A stretch of DNA of 64,000 bases. Source: Labyrinthula sp. Ha (taxonomy: Eukaryota; Sar; Bigyra; Labyrinthulida; Labyrinthulaceae). The notes under the pieces were generated by a model. The model saw nothing but the letters and a program-made list of their open reading frames with translations, was not told where the DNA came from and did not search any database. Both the position numbers and the translations under genes were made by a program. Below are positions 10,625-22,585 of the stretch, one piece after another (the stretch's first letter is position 1; the number at the start of each line of letters is the position of its first letter). The stretch is from assembly GCA_015227615.1 (NCBI GenBank), contig JAALGZ010000004.1, positions 248,001 through 312,000 of the forward strand, given 5' to 3'.

Positions 10625-10629
10625 CTTTG
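10625..10629. repeat. Target-site duplication (right)
   Basis: CTTTG, matching 5556-5560. Confidence 0.8.
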
Positions 10630-10749
10630 AAGCTATTGTTCTTTTATACCATTTTTTTGATAATGTATTGGGAAACTATAATCAAAGGTATGAATGAGTA
10701 AGAAATCTTGTTTAACTGTATCTTTCCCAGCTAATATGTGTGTGTTCTT

Positions 10750-11045
10750 AAATAAGATGGATATGGTTATTAGGTTTTGTTTGGTTTTTGAAAGAACTCT
10801 TTCCAATATCTGTTTTTCCTTGGGTAAGTGATCTGGAAAAAGCTGAAGCGAATGAAGGAAAGATTGTTGTTAATGGTGAAGAAGCTCAGCTTGGTTTTGC
10901 TGAGTCTTTTAATATTTTGTTTGGACAAGGATGTGGAGGAATGGATAGATTTCAGCAAGCAGCATAGATTTTTGAAAATATGATATCAGAATGCAATGAA
11001 ACTATCAAGAAAAAGAAAGGTTTTATCAGTAGTTTGTAGCTGATT
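10750..11045 (+). pseudogene. Coding-like relic beside the retrotransposon
   Basis: The plus strand carries protein-like stretches such as EANEGKIVVNGEEAQLGFAE and, a little later, ISECNETIKKKKGFISS, without a complete open frame or a start codon. The base composition and codon use resemble the real genes better than the surrounding DNA. It may be the decayed 3' part of a gene or an unresolved exon. The family is not recognised. It lies 125 bases right of the retrotransposon, but the DNA left of the element shows no matching other half. Confidence 0.25.
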
Positions 11046-11820
11046 TAGATCATGAATAACTAAAAGCTATCGAAAAGAGTATATTTCTTCAGAAGATTTT
11101 GATATATTTATTTTCTCTGCGTCTTTTATCAAGAAATTTTAACAAAGAATGTCATCTGTTCTATGGCAAAAGGTATCACTCGGGAATCTGAGCAGCGTGG
11201 ATTTCCTTGACATTCTTTCAACTTTGAGTCTTGGATCTTGCTTTTATTCACCTGCTCTTATGTTTTACTCTAGTTAATCCAAGAAAAAAGTGTAAAAATG
11301 GCCTTAATTAAGAACTTATTTTGGTAAAGCGCACGAACTGGAAAAACTTTATATAGCAGGTTAGAAATGCGTAAATTGAACGTATATAGTTAATAAATAA
11401 GTTTTTAACAGAGGTAGAAAATTTAGATAAACAAAGGAAGACATTGAACTATTGTGTATTGAAAAGAATATACTCAAACAGCTGTTCTATTATTACTACT
11501 AAATATACTAGAGAATAATTATGGAACTAATTTGTGTTTCTTTATATATTAAGCAATTATAAAAAATACTTTACTAACTTTTGATTTTTTTCAACATCAT
11601 ATTGAAATTCTCTCAAGCCTCTAAATTTTTTTCCCACATTCCAAAGTAGTTTATTTACTGTTTAAAAATCAACTTTAGATTCCAAACGATAATTCATACA
11701 AAGTACTCCAAGCTTCTATACTAAACCAACTGAGAGTATCTTCGAGATCAGCGTAAAAAATTGTTCAGAACTGTATCTACATTGACCATCGAAAGTGCAT
11801 ATGTTAACATCTTTTAAATA

Positions 11821-12240
11821 TCAAAAATTGAAAGATAATTTCGTAAAAAGAAGGAAGTCTCTTTGAAAATCACATATATCACCCTTCAACTGAATCTCTA
11901 TTTCCTCGGAAAAGATAGCTTCAGAACATGTATTCAATATGTTCACTTCTTGTTCCTCATTAAATTGAAAATAAGATGGCCATTGAAAATAATTCCAAGG
12001 ATAATAAAACACTGTTTTAAACTTACTTGAGTTGTTTGCTAAAAAATTATTCAGCACTTTGTATCTTTGCTCAGTGCAAAAATATGCAGCCGCAGAAACA
12101 ACAAGCTTATTAATATTAAAAGATTTCTTTAACTTATCTATAATCTGCTGAATAGTTTCAAAGAAACAAGATACTGTAGCATAAGAAAAATGTATTCCAG
12201 ATTTTTTATCTTGTTGAAATACTTTAAAAAAAATTTTCAA
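11821..12240 (-). CDS. Possible hypothetical protein
   Basis: An uninterrupted 139-codon frame, the longest in the desert apart from retroelement sequence. It is rich in Phe, Asn and Lys, as expected of AT-rich DNA, and includes the more protein-like stretch NEEQEVNILNTCSEAIF. No domain, signal peptide or family was recognised. It could be an exon, a relic or a chance frame. Confidence 0.2.
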   Translation of the reverse strand: MKIFFKVFQQDKKSGIHFSYATVSCFFETIQQIIDKLKKSFNINKLVVSAAAYFCTEQRYKVLNNFLANNSSKFKTVFYYPWNYFQWPSYFQFNEEQEVNILNTCSEAIFSEEIEIQLKGDICDFQRDFLLFTKLSFNF

Positions 12241-12621
12241 TTCTTTCTTCTTTCATAAAAGGTGTTTCCAAAATATTAGTTAATTTGCTCTTAATTTTTA
12301 CAGAATTTTTGAATATATTTTTGGTAAGCACGAATATAAAAGTTTATATCTTCTTGTTGAACTCGAACCATAACTTCAGTCAAATTTTTGTTGAAAACCA
12401 GGGTTATATTATAACTTACTTGGTTGCGAAGATTCATCTTTTTGCAACTGTTTTTAGTTTTATTTATACATTTATATTATCACAAAAGAGGTTCATATGA
12501 AGCTTTTGGATATTTCTATCGTGATTTTTGTTTGTTGATATCGGTGTAAAAATGACATTTCTTGGCTCTGGAAGGTTCCTCGAGATTTCCAAAAGCGCGG
12601 AAGAATTTTTAGTATTCATCG

Positions 12622-12648
12622 AATATATATATATATATATATATATAT
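12622..12648. repeat. AT dinucleotide microsatellite
   Basis: An uninterrupted run of alternating A and T of roughly 27 bases. A shorter similar run occurs near 26567-26580. Confidence 0.85.
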
Positions 12649-15600
12649 GAGAAATATTTATGGACTTATATTTGACAAGAATTAAGCATTTTTCCAACCA
12701 TGAAGAGCTGTTTTCTTTTCTCTTTTGCTGTTCAGTTGTAATTTCAAGATGTAATAGTTATGGTTTCTGTGGTAATGCCGTATTGAAGTGAGAGATCATG
12801 ACTGGGTTTTCTTGAAGCATAGTATTTCTTTCTCCTTAGTAAATACTTTAAAAATAAAGGTATTAATAAATATATTTATAGTAATGAGCCAGTTTATGAA
12901 CTGCAGATTATATATATTTGAAACAAGTATGTTATGATTTCCTCGCATAGATGAATATGAGAAACTTATTCCGAAGAAGCTGACAGTGTTCACTCAAAGA
13001 AAGTTATAAAAACTTCAACTATTGTATCAAATTTTTCTAATATTAAAAATATTCTATGGAAATTATGTCTGTTTCTCACAGTGTTGTACCTGTAATAGTT
13101 AAAAGCGTCCAGCTCGAATATCCAAAGAGTAGCACTTGTTTTCAACTCTCGGTACACAATTGAAACAATCACCTTTCAACTTGAGAGTAACGAAAAAGGA
13201 ACTACTAAAACTTTATTTATTTTTTAGTTGGTTTTAACCTTTTCTAAATATGCTAGTGCAAGAAATTTCACTTTATATATTCAGCAACTCAAAGTATGTG
13301 ATGAAAAGAGAGGTCACAAACTATTCAGACGTTGAAGGAATATTAATAGAATCTCAACGATACTTCTAGTATTCTTTGGTATTTATTAGAAACTAATGAA
13401 TTTAAATTGGTGCAATAGATATTAATTAAAGGGATGGAATCAAACAATTGTTCATATTGTGTTCTTTCTCCGATATAAAATTGAGAAATAATTTAATAAG
13501 AGAATGGTAATTAGTATTGATTGATACAGAAAGCTAATTCAGGTAAAAGTAATTAGGAAATTTATTACTGTATATATTATTTGATTTCAATACTGAAGCT
13601 GTTTAAATGCAACCTTTCTCAAACCTAACAATATAAGGAAGTCGTGAAGCAACAAGATCTAGTTCGACTACTCAATAATGTTGATACAGAAGGGTCTATG
13701 CAAAGCCCTTTGTATTAAAAGTTCCCAAAATCAGAAGAGAAACTAAAAATAGATCCAGAAGCTCTCGCCAGTTATATTCTATTTAATTATTTTTTGATAC
13801 AATATATTCTTGGCATAGACTTTAAATTGACTTGAAGTTCTATTAAACTTAATTTAAGCTAACCAGGAGTGCCCCAATAATAAACATAATAGGCAGCGAG
13901 TAATTTAGGAGGGTATTAAACAAATTAGCATATTAATAGTAACCCGGTTACAAATGTGTAGCTATGTAACCTCTTATGCAAGATAAATAATTCAAAAGCT
14001 ACGATTCTTATCCCTTCGACTTTTTATAACCTTGACAAAACTACGTGCCGCGGTATTCACACTTCTTATAGCTTCCACAAGTTTCATATATTCTCTGAAA
14101 CCGGAAAATACCTTTAAAGATATTTGTTGATGTAATTAGCAAGGCCACACAATCGGCCAGATTTTGGGATGTTGTTTTCTTTACCTTGCATCCACAAGGA
14201 GAAAATTCTTCTCTTTACCTTTATTAGTATATAATGTTAACTGAAATCATTTGCGGCATTCACACTAGATTTATGGAAACCCTAGAAAATCTACCGTTTA
14301 AAAGGATCGAGTGAGCTCCAAACGATCTAATTGCAATAGATCATAATCTCGGGTTTCACCTATCCCAAGAAACTGATTTATTAATCTACTAAGTCAGAAA
14401 ATTTAGATGACTCTTATAAGTGTAGTGATTTCACATTTCATACAATACCAATGCTAAAGAATTGGGAATGTCAATAATTCTTTGTTTGCATTTTACCGGT
14501 AGAAACGACCTGTGTATGTTTATGTTACAGATACAATTATTTTCCAATTTTTTAAACCATTACCTACTTTCTCGCAGAGATTTTCATAAATGAAGCATAT
14601 ATGATACATTGTACACGTTATTTTACTGCAATAAATGAAGCATATCCATTTTGAAAAAAACCTATTTGCTATCTAGATCATGAGCAAAATTCTAATTTAT
14701 TAGTTTCTCATTAGATTTTCTAGGATATGATATCGAATTAGCTTCCAAGTTTCTTTTTAATTTGGGTTGGTAGTTTCTAGTATAAGTTAATCGAGAGGTA
14801 ACAGGTTAACTCTTAAGAACAATAGGAAGGCTGGTATTTTCTCAGTGCATCATTCTTCCTTTATTTATACAGAGGTTAAAGATTTAGAATAAATTCATCA
14901 AACCGAAACCCTAAATTTCCTCCAGCTACAAGAGGAGGATTAAATCAAACCTATGAAACCAGATATGACTGAACCCGCAAGACTATAGTTCTTTAAGTAT
15001 TTTCACGCTATTCCTCATACGAAATATTATTCTTTCTGTAAAAGAATTATGATTATATTGTAACCTAAGTCCGAAATAAATTTAAAAAAAATAGCTAATG
15101 GTAAAACGCGAAGAGGTTGGTAGTAAGAGTAATATTTGCAAAGAAGGATACATTATTTATCCTCTTACTTGACAAAATACTTACCCATGACTACCCATAT
15201 CTCAACTTATTGGGTGTTAGGAGTACCAGTCTCGAAAAAACAGTTCCCATGAATACAATATATTACAACGGTTCCAGATAAATTTAACGAGTTTTTCGGT
15301 AGTTTATAATTTCCCTTAGATCATTAGCTCAATTTATTTAAGTAATAAAAAAACTCTTTTACAACACCTATTTATTCTTCTATAATATAACTGAAACAAT
15401 TAACCTTGAAAGGTTCTAAGGCAGTTATACAATTACTGCTACTAACGTAGAAGTAGCAGATTTCCATAAGGGGGGGTATATCAAGGTAAATGTAACATAG
15501 ATATGAAAACACGAAGATGGAGGTATAAGAACAGTTTTTCCACTACTTAGAATCCTCTACCACTTAAAACTTCATCCATATATTATCTAGGATTGTGGCT

Positions 15601-17533
15601 CTTATCCAGAGTGACCCGCAGAATATCAATTAAGAATTAACTTCAACTTGCTTGCCTATGCCTGTTGTTCCTAGTTAAATCACACGAAAGCCTTCCAGAC
15701 AGCTTATAGGATAGAATTAGGGTTAGGTCTATCTACAGTTCATGCAATTTCTTTTAACAATATCCTAAGGCCAACATTAGCTTTCTTCATTTGCATTTAT
15801 TTTATTGGCATCAGCTTGTTCCTTTGCTTTGATCAAAGTATAGATATTTTTATTATCACTGCCCTTTATGCTTTACTTATGTTTCAGGTATGTGCAAAAT
15901 AATAATGAATATTCCAATTCTAGTAAAAGTCTTGACGATTAACTATTTCGCTTGGAAATTAACATCAACTAATACTCTCTGGTTATAGAGCTTATTTAGT
16001 TCACTGCAACAATGAAAAATCAGTGCCCACATGCTATACAAGCCCGGACAGTATTTGCAAAATTACAGTTTAGTTTATTGATATGGTCAAGGATATCAAT
16101 AAGCTCAAAGCTGACAACCAAGGTGGTTGGTTTATGACTCTTCTTAGATTAGATTGTCATTAATCAACTAGAAAAATTAGTACAGCAGAGTAAGAATCTG
16201 TCTGTTAATACATATTTAACTCCAAAAGGACCTAGCATTTGATCCATGAGTAAGATTAATCATATGCGGAGACGAAGGTTAGTTCATAAGCAAATTAGGT
16301 TTACTTCACTAGGTATCCAGGGTGTTAATTAGTTTCATTCCGAAGGTAGAATGCTATACAGAGCCTTTCTTAGTTATGCCCAACATCTGATATTTTAAAG
16401 ACCCTCTTCGAAAGAAACAATGGAAATTACTTAACCTTTTCTCTACTTTCACATCAACGAAGTAATGTTTTAAAAAACTCCGTAAGGAGATCAGACTTTT
16501 CCTAAGGTTTTTACACCACCAACAAGCTCTAATCTATCTGGAGTTCAGGTTCTTGGGTTAGGTATGTTAATATCATCCCCAAGGCGTAGAAGATACCGGA
16601 CTGCACCTGGCCCAAAGTGTGTTTGTAACAGGTTTCAAGTATAAGAAATAGTTTGGTCCTATATTTATTACCTAAACTGTAGTTGTTTTATCGTGAAGGA
16701 ATCGTTTCACTTCTGTTGTACTTCTTTAAGTATGATAATCGAAGCGATACGAATATGCTATCTAAATGGCTAGAATTAACACAATGATCACCCACCACCG
16801 TTTATAAGAAATGAACAGAAAATAATTGAGTTTCATGACAGTATTTTCATCTTTACTTTAGCACATGAGTTTTTTGGGAGCACCTAGAATTACTACTCCA
16901 AATCTTTCATGCACCAAACCCAAAAACAATCATTAATTGAGAATCTAGCATTTCAAAAAATGGATCAAACCAAGTGTTAAGCAACTTGACTAGTCAATTT
17001 GTTCATTCTTTTTGCTCATATACCTTTTTTTTATGGATTTTGCACCTGAAGCAACGAACAGATTCCTGGGCAAGGCTTTTACTAAACTAGCGGATTAAAC
17101 TAATTTAGCAAACATATTTTGCGTCCTATATAAACAATAGACAAATTTATTCAGAGTTCAAACCAAATTAAACCCCTTAGTAGAGACTGCTCTTAAGCGC
17201 AAATACAAATATCAATTTTTTCTTCTTTCTTTGAAACTATTTGACAATAAACCCCAGCACATTGCTTTCATATGGAACCCACAGCATTAACTGACCTGCT
17301 TAATCGAAACAGAGAAAGCTCATATAGATAAGAGCTTTTGTCAGAGTGGTATGTGGGTGAGTGGGAGAGTACAAACACGACATTTATTCAATACTGCGCA
17401 AAGCCTGTTAAATAATCTCAAAAAGGCTTACTTGCAAACATACCATCGCTCCAAGGTAAACCAAGCACTAAATTTAAAAAGAGCTATATATTGCTTTTAA
17501 TTTCAAATCCAAGTTTAACTAACGCAACAGTAC

Positions 17534-20500
17534 TTAGTTAGAGGTGGAGACTCCGCTATTTCCCGCTCTCTCATGTAGCCATTGCTGAATTTGACTAAAT
17601 CGTTTCTTTTGATGAGATCGATTTCGGCCCAGAGCAGGCATGAAATTTGATCTCGCTTCTGACACCCCATCACGTGTATTTCTTGTTGAGTTCAAAGAGT
17701 TAGACCGGAAATTAATTTCCGAACTGGCATAACTCTCTCCTCCATCCCCACCTTGTCTCCTTTGTCTTCCCCTTTCCACTTTATTTTGCTGTGAGTTATC
17801 GTAGTTATTTTTTAACTCCTTCGACTTCTTCAATATGTTCTCCCTAACAGGTATTGTAAGTCTTCTTAGTAAGCACATTCGTAACCATTCGTCTCCAAAT
17901 CGATAAAGTGTACCATGCTCGCCTTCCAAATGACCGTCTTGTACTTCAATTATACTAGAACGTTTGATATAACGCCACTCGCTCTTTATTCTGATTTTCT
18001 GTTCAGGTTCTAAATTTTGCTCTACTTCTTCTTTGGTTTGGGCCCTCATTAAAGGATGACAACGAAGGATCATCCCAAAGGTAAAGCAACCTCTCACATC
18101 CTCATCAACAGTTTTATCGCCAAATGTAGCCAATAATGCTGCTACTTTGAGAGCAAGTTGACCATACACGTCAAAGTGATCGACAACCATTGCACAATAA
18201 CTTTCAACTAAACTTGGGACATGTTTAAAATACTTTGTGTTCAGTAGATTATTTTGGAGATACCAATGCTCTAAGGGTCTTGTTAACGCACGAGAATGCC
18301 TAGTCCGAATTTGGGGACTATCTACATCGGCCACTTCCCCATCTCCTGGATTGTGTAATTTCAAAATTTTGTGTGCTTGGTAAAACATGATTGTTTCCTT
18401 AATATAAAGAGGATTTCCGTTTGTCTTCTTAGTTAGGGTGTCGATCAGGAAGTTGGGTGGAAATCTTTCCTCCATGATATTTTTAACTAGGCTTGCTGTA
18501 TACTCTCTCCTTGCCTTCACTTGAATAAGTCTACAACGGTAGAACTGCATGAGCCTAATTCGAAGCAAATTACTATCTGCAATCATGTCACCGATGGGGT
18601 AATCACCATCATCGAAAAAGTTGTATAAAGATTGAGATCCGCTGGGACTAAACTCGAGTTTCTTGGCTAACCCCGAGTCCCGTCTACTATCTTCAAGTAC
18701 TGGAAATGCGGTAGGTGTGCGCGTCATAACAGTGTTTTTCCTATCATCATTGTTGAACTGCTTGCTGACATTGGCAGAAATCATGTTCATTACTATTTCT
18801 TCAACCCCATACTGCTTAGCAAAATCTGCATTAGAGGCTACTCCATCTCTCAGGTCAAGATACTTGGAACCATAGTTTGTTACTAACGAACGGCAAGGTA
18901 AGACAAAAGTAATATTGACACTATGAGCCTCTCGACAAAAATAAAGAAGTATTGCTTGTGTGAAGGGGCTGATATACTGGGCATCCTCAAAAATAACTGC
19001 AATGGGCCCCAAAATCTCCGCATACCCTATAAGAACTAAACATAGGACAGAGAGTAGCTTATCTGCTTCAGATGGTTCTTTACTTGGATTTTCAACGCTA
19101 TTCCTGCGATTAACGTTGAACTCTTGTATAGCTCGAAACATGTCATCTCGAGCAAAAATTCTATCAATAGCAAGTTTATTCGCCCACCACCAAGTATTCT
19201 TTTTTTCATCATCAAGTTTTATCTGTTCAAGCAAATCCAGGTCTCTCTCAGTTGGCTCATAATCGAACACGCCCCCGAGGAACTCATACTCTGCCAAATG
19301 TCCTTCTGGAACAATAAAACTCTTCACTTTTCTTCCTCGGAAAAAAGCAGCTGCCAGACTCTTACTTCTTTCTTGCTGAGTAGGGCCTTTAATGCTGTTA
19401 TTCTCACGAAGATCATAAGCGACTATTTGATCGACCATTTGTGAAATTTCTACAAACAGACTTTCAGCTGCAGTAGCTTGATCTGTGCACTTGGTATTCA
19501 CAACAACCAGCTGTTTGTTTTGGTTATTACTCAAATTTACACTTTGCATACCAGGTTTAGCGTTTGCAGATCGAATATTATTCATTGCATAATTGTAATC
19601 TTCGGGAAGATTATAGTTGTTATTGTTGAAAACATGGTTAACTGCAAATGACTTTCCAACTCCGTGAGCACCATCGATAACCACGACTTGAACACCGGTG
19701 TTAACTTTCTTTTTTACACCTTTTAGAGTTTTAATCACAGACATGGTGTCCTCGCACTGGTACCACACACCTAAATGCGGTTCACCATCTACTTCGAATT
19801 CCCGTGAGAGAAAATCTTTATAGTGATAAATAGTATCTGCAACTCTCCTGCTACGGGGAGGACCAGATGCATTTAACAGGGCACTTGCTCCCTCTTTGAC
19901 TGTCATGAAATGTTGACTCACTGCTCTATTTGTTCTTGGATTTTTCTTAACCATAAATTGAGCCATATCTGATAAATCCCTTAAATCGTATTTGTAACTG
20001 GCATCTTTAATAAGTTTTACCTGCGAATGTGCACCTGCCCTAGAATTTTTGCTTGGTTCGCTCGGTTCCTCCTTTATGTACTGATCTGGTCCCGTACGGA
20101 GCTTCAAATCAAAAAAGAGTATAGATTCTGTATTTGCCTCAGCAGCAAGTTGTCCCAACTTTTCATCAGGGTGAACGTCTTGTCCTATATTAACATCATC
20201 GATTTTGGCTGTTTTATACCAAATAAGTTGATAATCAGCTGAGCTTAAAGCGCCGTTCGATTTCACAGAGAGCCGCAACAAGTCCCCCACACTTGCTTTG
20301 TAAGACAAGCTTTTAATACTTCGAACAAAACTAAGTGGCATTGTAGTCAAGCCTTGGTTATTCTTACCAAATGGTGTAGATCGCGTATTCTTTTGCGGAT
20401 TTTCCACATGATTTTCCACAATACACAACAATCTCTTTTCACCTCCAACCATTGGCTTAATTGAAGTAATGCTCTGATTAAAGCAGAATGCTTGGACGAG

Positions 20501-22585
20501 TGCTGTTTTACCTTTAAGGTCGAAGGGTTTTTTAAACTTGTCGAAAAAGAAAGAGGACTTGAACCGCGTAAGAGAGAGCCGTGTTTCATAGTCAATTATA
20601 ATTTTCTCCTCCTTTTGTTTTACGTGCATGCCTGTCTCGGCCTTATTTGATCCATCATTTATTATTGGAACCGTACCAACTTTGCCCATTAGCCTTGCTG
20701 AAACATTAACACAATCTCCAATAACAGTGTACTCCTTTCTGTCATTGTCTCCTCCAATTAACCCGCAGTAGGCCATCCCAGTACTAATTCCCAACTTTGC
20801 TTCGGGAACCAGACCACTTATGCCTCGAGCACAGATCATAGCACGTGTACCATCATCCTCATGAGCCAAAGGGGGAAGTCCAAAACATACTATCAAAGTG
20901 GATCCTTTATCATCGATCAAAAACTTGTTTATTTGCCCGTCCATTCGGAAAACTATAGCTTGAATGGCTTTAAACAGAGAATGAAGCCTCATTATAGCTT
21001 TTTCATGCCCCTGCTGAATAGCAGCCTGCTCCTCAGCAGTCAAGCCCAGATTGCAGAATATTGTAGTAACTTTTCTTATTTCGTTAACTAACTGCTCCAA
21101 GTGTAGCTGGTTCGTTTCTAGGTATGGTTTAACAGAGAGTGGTATAAAGGAATACAGCACTGAAGAAGGAACAATACCTCTATAATCCCCACCTTTCCTA
21201 TCTTTTAGAAAAATTTTCACGTTCTCAGGCACCATATACCCGACAGCATTATTCGCTAGAGTCACCCTATAGAAATTATTATCCCCAGAACCCATTTTGT
21301 GCTTCACATAAGGCCCATATTTAGTCCTATTAAAACCAAAAAAGTTTTTCTTCTCAACCCTGTTGACCCGATTCCTTACAGCTTTCCAAGCCTTTCTTGA
21401 AAGAACAACATCACCTGGATTACAGTGACCTTCCGCATCATAAGCTTGCTTTAATGCATCTCCAACAGCTACATACTCTACCCTTTCTCCCCCATTCTTA
21501 TCCCTAGCACCACCAATGTGAGCCAGATTTATACTGCCTACTCCAATTCCAAACTTCACTCTTAGATAAATTGCATGTGGCTCTTCAGTCTGGACAGGAA
21601 CGTGGGGCTTTGCACCTTTTCTAGTGTTTGGAGGCACTGTTTTCGTCTCATTGCCCGCATGAGCATCTTTTGGGTTGTCATTAATTTGCTTGGCTTCTCT
21701 TACAATGTACTTTAATAGATCATACCCAACAGGCTTATCATCAGGCTCTGCTTTCTGAAGGGCCTTTTTTTTCTTCTGTCGACTAAATCTTTCAATTGGC
21801 CTCTGTCGTTCTTCCTCCTGGATTTTTAGTTTACGTTCCATCTCATGTAAATTATTTTCCAAAATATCCATTGACATCCCTGTCAAAACTTTTTGCTTTC
21901 CAATTGTCTGATCCTCTTGCATTTCAAGTGCTTTCGAGGTAACATATTCGCAATAATCTTCAACCTTTTGCTTCAAAGAAAGGCTCAAATCTTCTTCCTC
22001 CTCATCATCAGTCTCATGACCACTTGCAAGATTACTTGGTATCTGACTCAGCATTACCCGTTTGTTCGCGCCATTTTTAGCTTTGTGCGTCAATTTTGAC
22101 ATAGATCCAACCTTGATTAATTTTCGACCTTGTCCAAGTTTATGACCAGACCTTTCTTCCATAATCTGAGCCGGTATGTCTTTTTCATCATATTCTATTG
22201 CTTCACTTTCAGTTAACCTTAATTTAAAAATGGCAACCAGCGCATCCCCAGCAAATTTAATCACATCGGCTCCATTCTTACCCAACTTCTTCACCAGAGT
22301 CCCCATATACAAGTTCAAATTCTTTGCAAGCAGATCTGTACCCTCAAATGCAGTATCGTTATTTCCTAAATTTGATAAAGTTTCTGTAAGAGCAGTGTAT
22401 CCTGAAACATCGGCGAAAAGAACAACGACTTTCAGATTGTTACTATCAGGGGGCTTTACTGTTTCCCATATTTCACCAGGATTAAGAGTTTTTCCTAGAG
22501 CTTTAGTATGATTAATTATTCTCTTGTTCAGATGACGCAGCACCTCCAGGGGAACATAGTTCTCTACTTTTCTTCCTTCCATCAA
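17534..22585 (-). CDS. Soluble-type (ADCY10-like) adenylyl cyclase with AAA/STAND ATPase
   Basis: An intronless 1683-residue protein. It has the layout of animal soluble adenylyl cyclase (about 1610 residues): two class III cyclase domains, then a P-loop ATPase and a long helical C-terminus. Domain C1 begins with FADVSGYT (metal Asp about residue 59) and KFAGDAL (Lys 110, second metal Asp 114). Its second half (GIGVGSINLAHIGG) follows a charged insertion of about 200 residues. Domain C2 (about 510-690) has FCNLG at the metal position and so looks non-metal-binding, as in sAC C2. Walker A is GAHGVGKS (about 970-978) and Walker B is AVIFEDAQ (Asp about 1201). No membrane segments are visible. 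The family makes cAMP from ATP, in animals stimulated by bicarbonate and calcium. The gene stands alone between two gene deserts. Confidence 0.93.
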   Translation of the reverse strand: MMEGRKVENYVPLEVLRHLNKRIINHTKALGKTLNPGEIWETVKPPDSNNLKVVVLFADVSGYTALTETLSNLGNNDTAFEGTDLLAKNLNLYMGTLVKKLGKNGADVIKFAGDALVAIFKLRLTESEAIEYDEKDIPAQIMEERSGHKLGQGRKLIKVGSMSKLTHKAKNGANKRVMLSQIPSNLASGHETDDEEEEDLSLSLKQKVEDYCEYVTSKALEMQEDQTIGKQKVLTGMSMDILENNLHEMERKLKIQEEERQRPIERFSRQKKKKALQKAEPDDKPVGYDLLKYIVREAKQINDNPKDAHAGNETKTVPPNTRKGAKPHVPVQTEEPHAIYLRVKFGIGVGSINLAHIGGARDKNGGERVEYVAVGDALKQAYDAEGHCNPGDVVLSRKAWKAVRNRVNRVEKKNFFGFNRTKYGPYVKHKMGSGDNNFYRVTLANNAVGYMVPENVKIFLKDRKGGDYRGIVPSSVLYSFIPLSVKPYLETNQLHLEQLVNEIRKVTTIFCNLGLTAEEQAAIQQGHEKAIMRLHSLFKAIQAIVFRMDGQINKFLIDDKGSTLIVCFGLPPLAHEDDGTRAMICARGISGLVPEAKLGISTGMAYCGLIGGDNDRKEYTVIGDCVNVSARLMGKVGTVPIINDGSNKAETGMHVKQKEEKIIIDYETRLSLTRFKSSFFFDKFKKPFDLKGKTALVQAFCFNQSITSIKPMVGGEKRLLCIVENHVENPQKNTRSTPFGKNNQGLTTMPLSFVRSIKSLSYKASVGDLLRLSVKSNGALSSADYQLIWYKTAKIDDVNIGQDVHPDEKLGQLAAEANTESILFFDLKLRTGPDQYIKEEPSEPSKNSRAGAHSQVKLIKDASYKYDLRDLSDMAQFMVKKNPRTNRAVSQHFMTVKEGASALLNASGPPRSRRVADTIYHYKDFLSREFEVDGEPHLGVWYQCEDTMSVIKTLKGVKKKVNTGVQVVVIDGAHGVGKSFAVNHVFNNNNYNLPEDYNYAMNNIRSANAKPGMQSVNLSNNQNKQLVVVNTKCTDQATAAESLFVEISQMVDQIVAYDLRENNSIKGPTQQERSKSLAAAFFRGRKVKSFIVPEGHLAEYEFLGGVFDYEPTERDLDLLEQIKLDDEKKNTWWWANKLAIDRIFARDDMFRAIQEFNVNRRNSVENPSKEPSEADKLLSVLCLVLIGYAEILGPIAVIFEDAQYISPFTQAILLYFCREAHSVNITFVLPCRSLVTNYGSKYLDLRDGVASNADFAKQYGVEEIVMNMISANVSKQFNNDDRKNTVMTRTPTAFPVLEDSRRDSGLAKKLEFSPSGSQSLYNFFDDGDYPIGDMIADSNLLRIRLMQFYRCRLIQVKARREYTASLVKNIMEERFPPNFLIDTLTKKTNGNPLYIKETIMFYQAHKILKLHNPGDGEVADVDSPQIRTRHSRALTRPLEHWYLQNNLLNTKYFKHVPSLVESYCAMVVDHFDVYGQLALKVAALLATFGDKTVDEDVRGCFTFGMILRCHPLMRAQTKEEVEQNLEPEQKIRIKSEWRYIKRSSIIEVQDGHLEGEHGTLYRFGDEWLRMCLLRRLTIPVRENILKKSKELKNNYDNSQQNKVERGRQRRQGGDGGESYASSEINFRSNSLNSTRNTRDGVSEARSNFMPALGRNRSHQKKRFSQIQQWLHERAGNSGVSTSN

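Larger units (their letters stand above)
10630..17533. other. Gene desert of about 6.9 kb
   Basis: No gene can be called securely between the retrotransposon and the cyclase gene. The stretch is AT-rich with short open frames on both strands. Coding-like scraps appear near 10.75-11.05 kb (listed), 11.82-12.24 kb (listed) and 13.63-13.80 kb (plus strand, for example VVKQQDLVRLLNNVDTEGSM). A run of AT dinucleotides lies at about 12622-12648, and a 15-base direct repeat (ATAAATGAAGCATAT) occurs at about 14586 and 14631. No tRNA, rRNA or transposon ends were recognised. Confidence 0.5.

Noticed and set aside
13900-14330. Possible insertion of organellar DNA
   Set aside because: Some stretches look protein-like in more than one frame, but no mitochondrial or plastid gene was recognised.
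18663-22511. Several plus-strand frames of 60-111 codons
   Set aside because: All lie opposite the strongly supported adenylyl cyclase gene and have no signals of their own.
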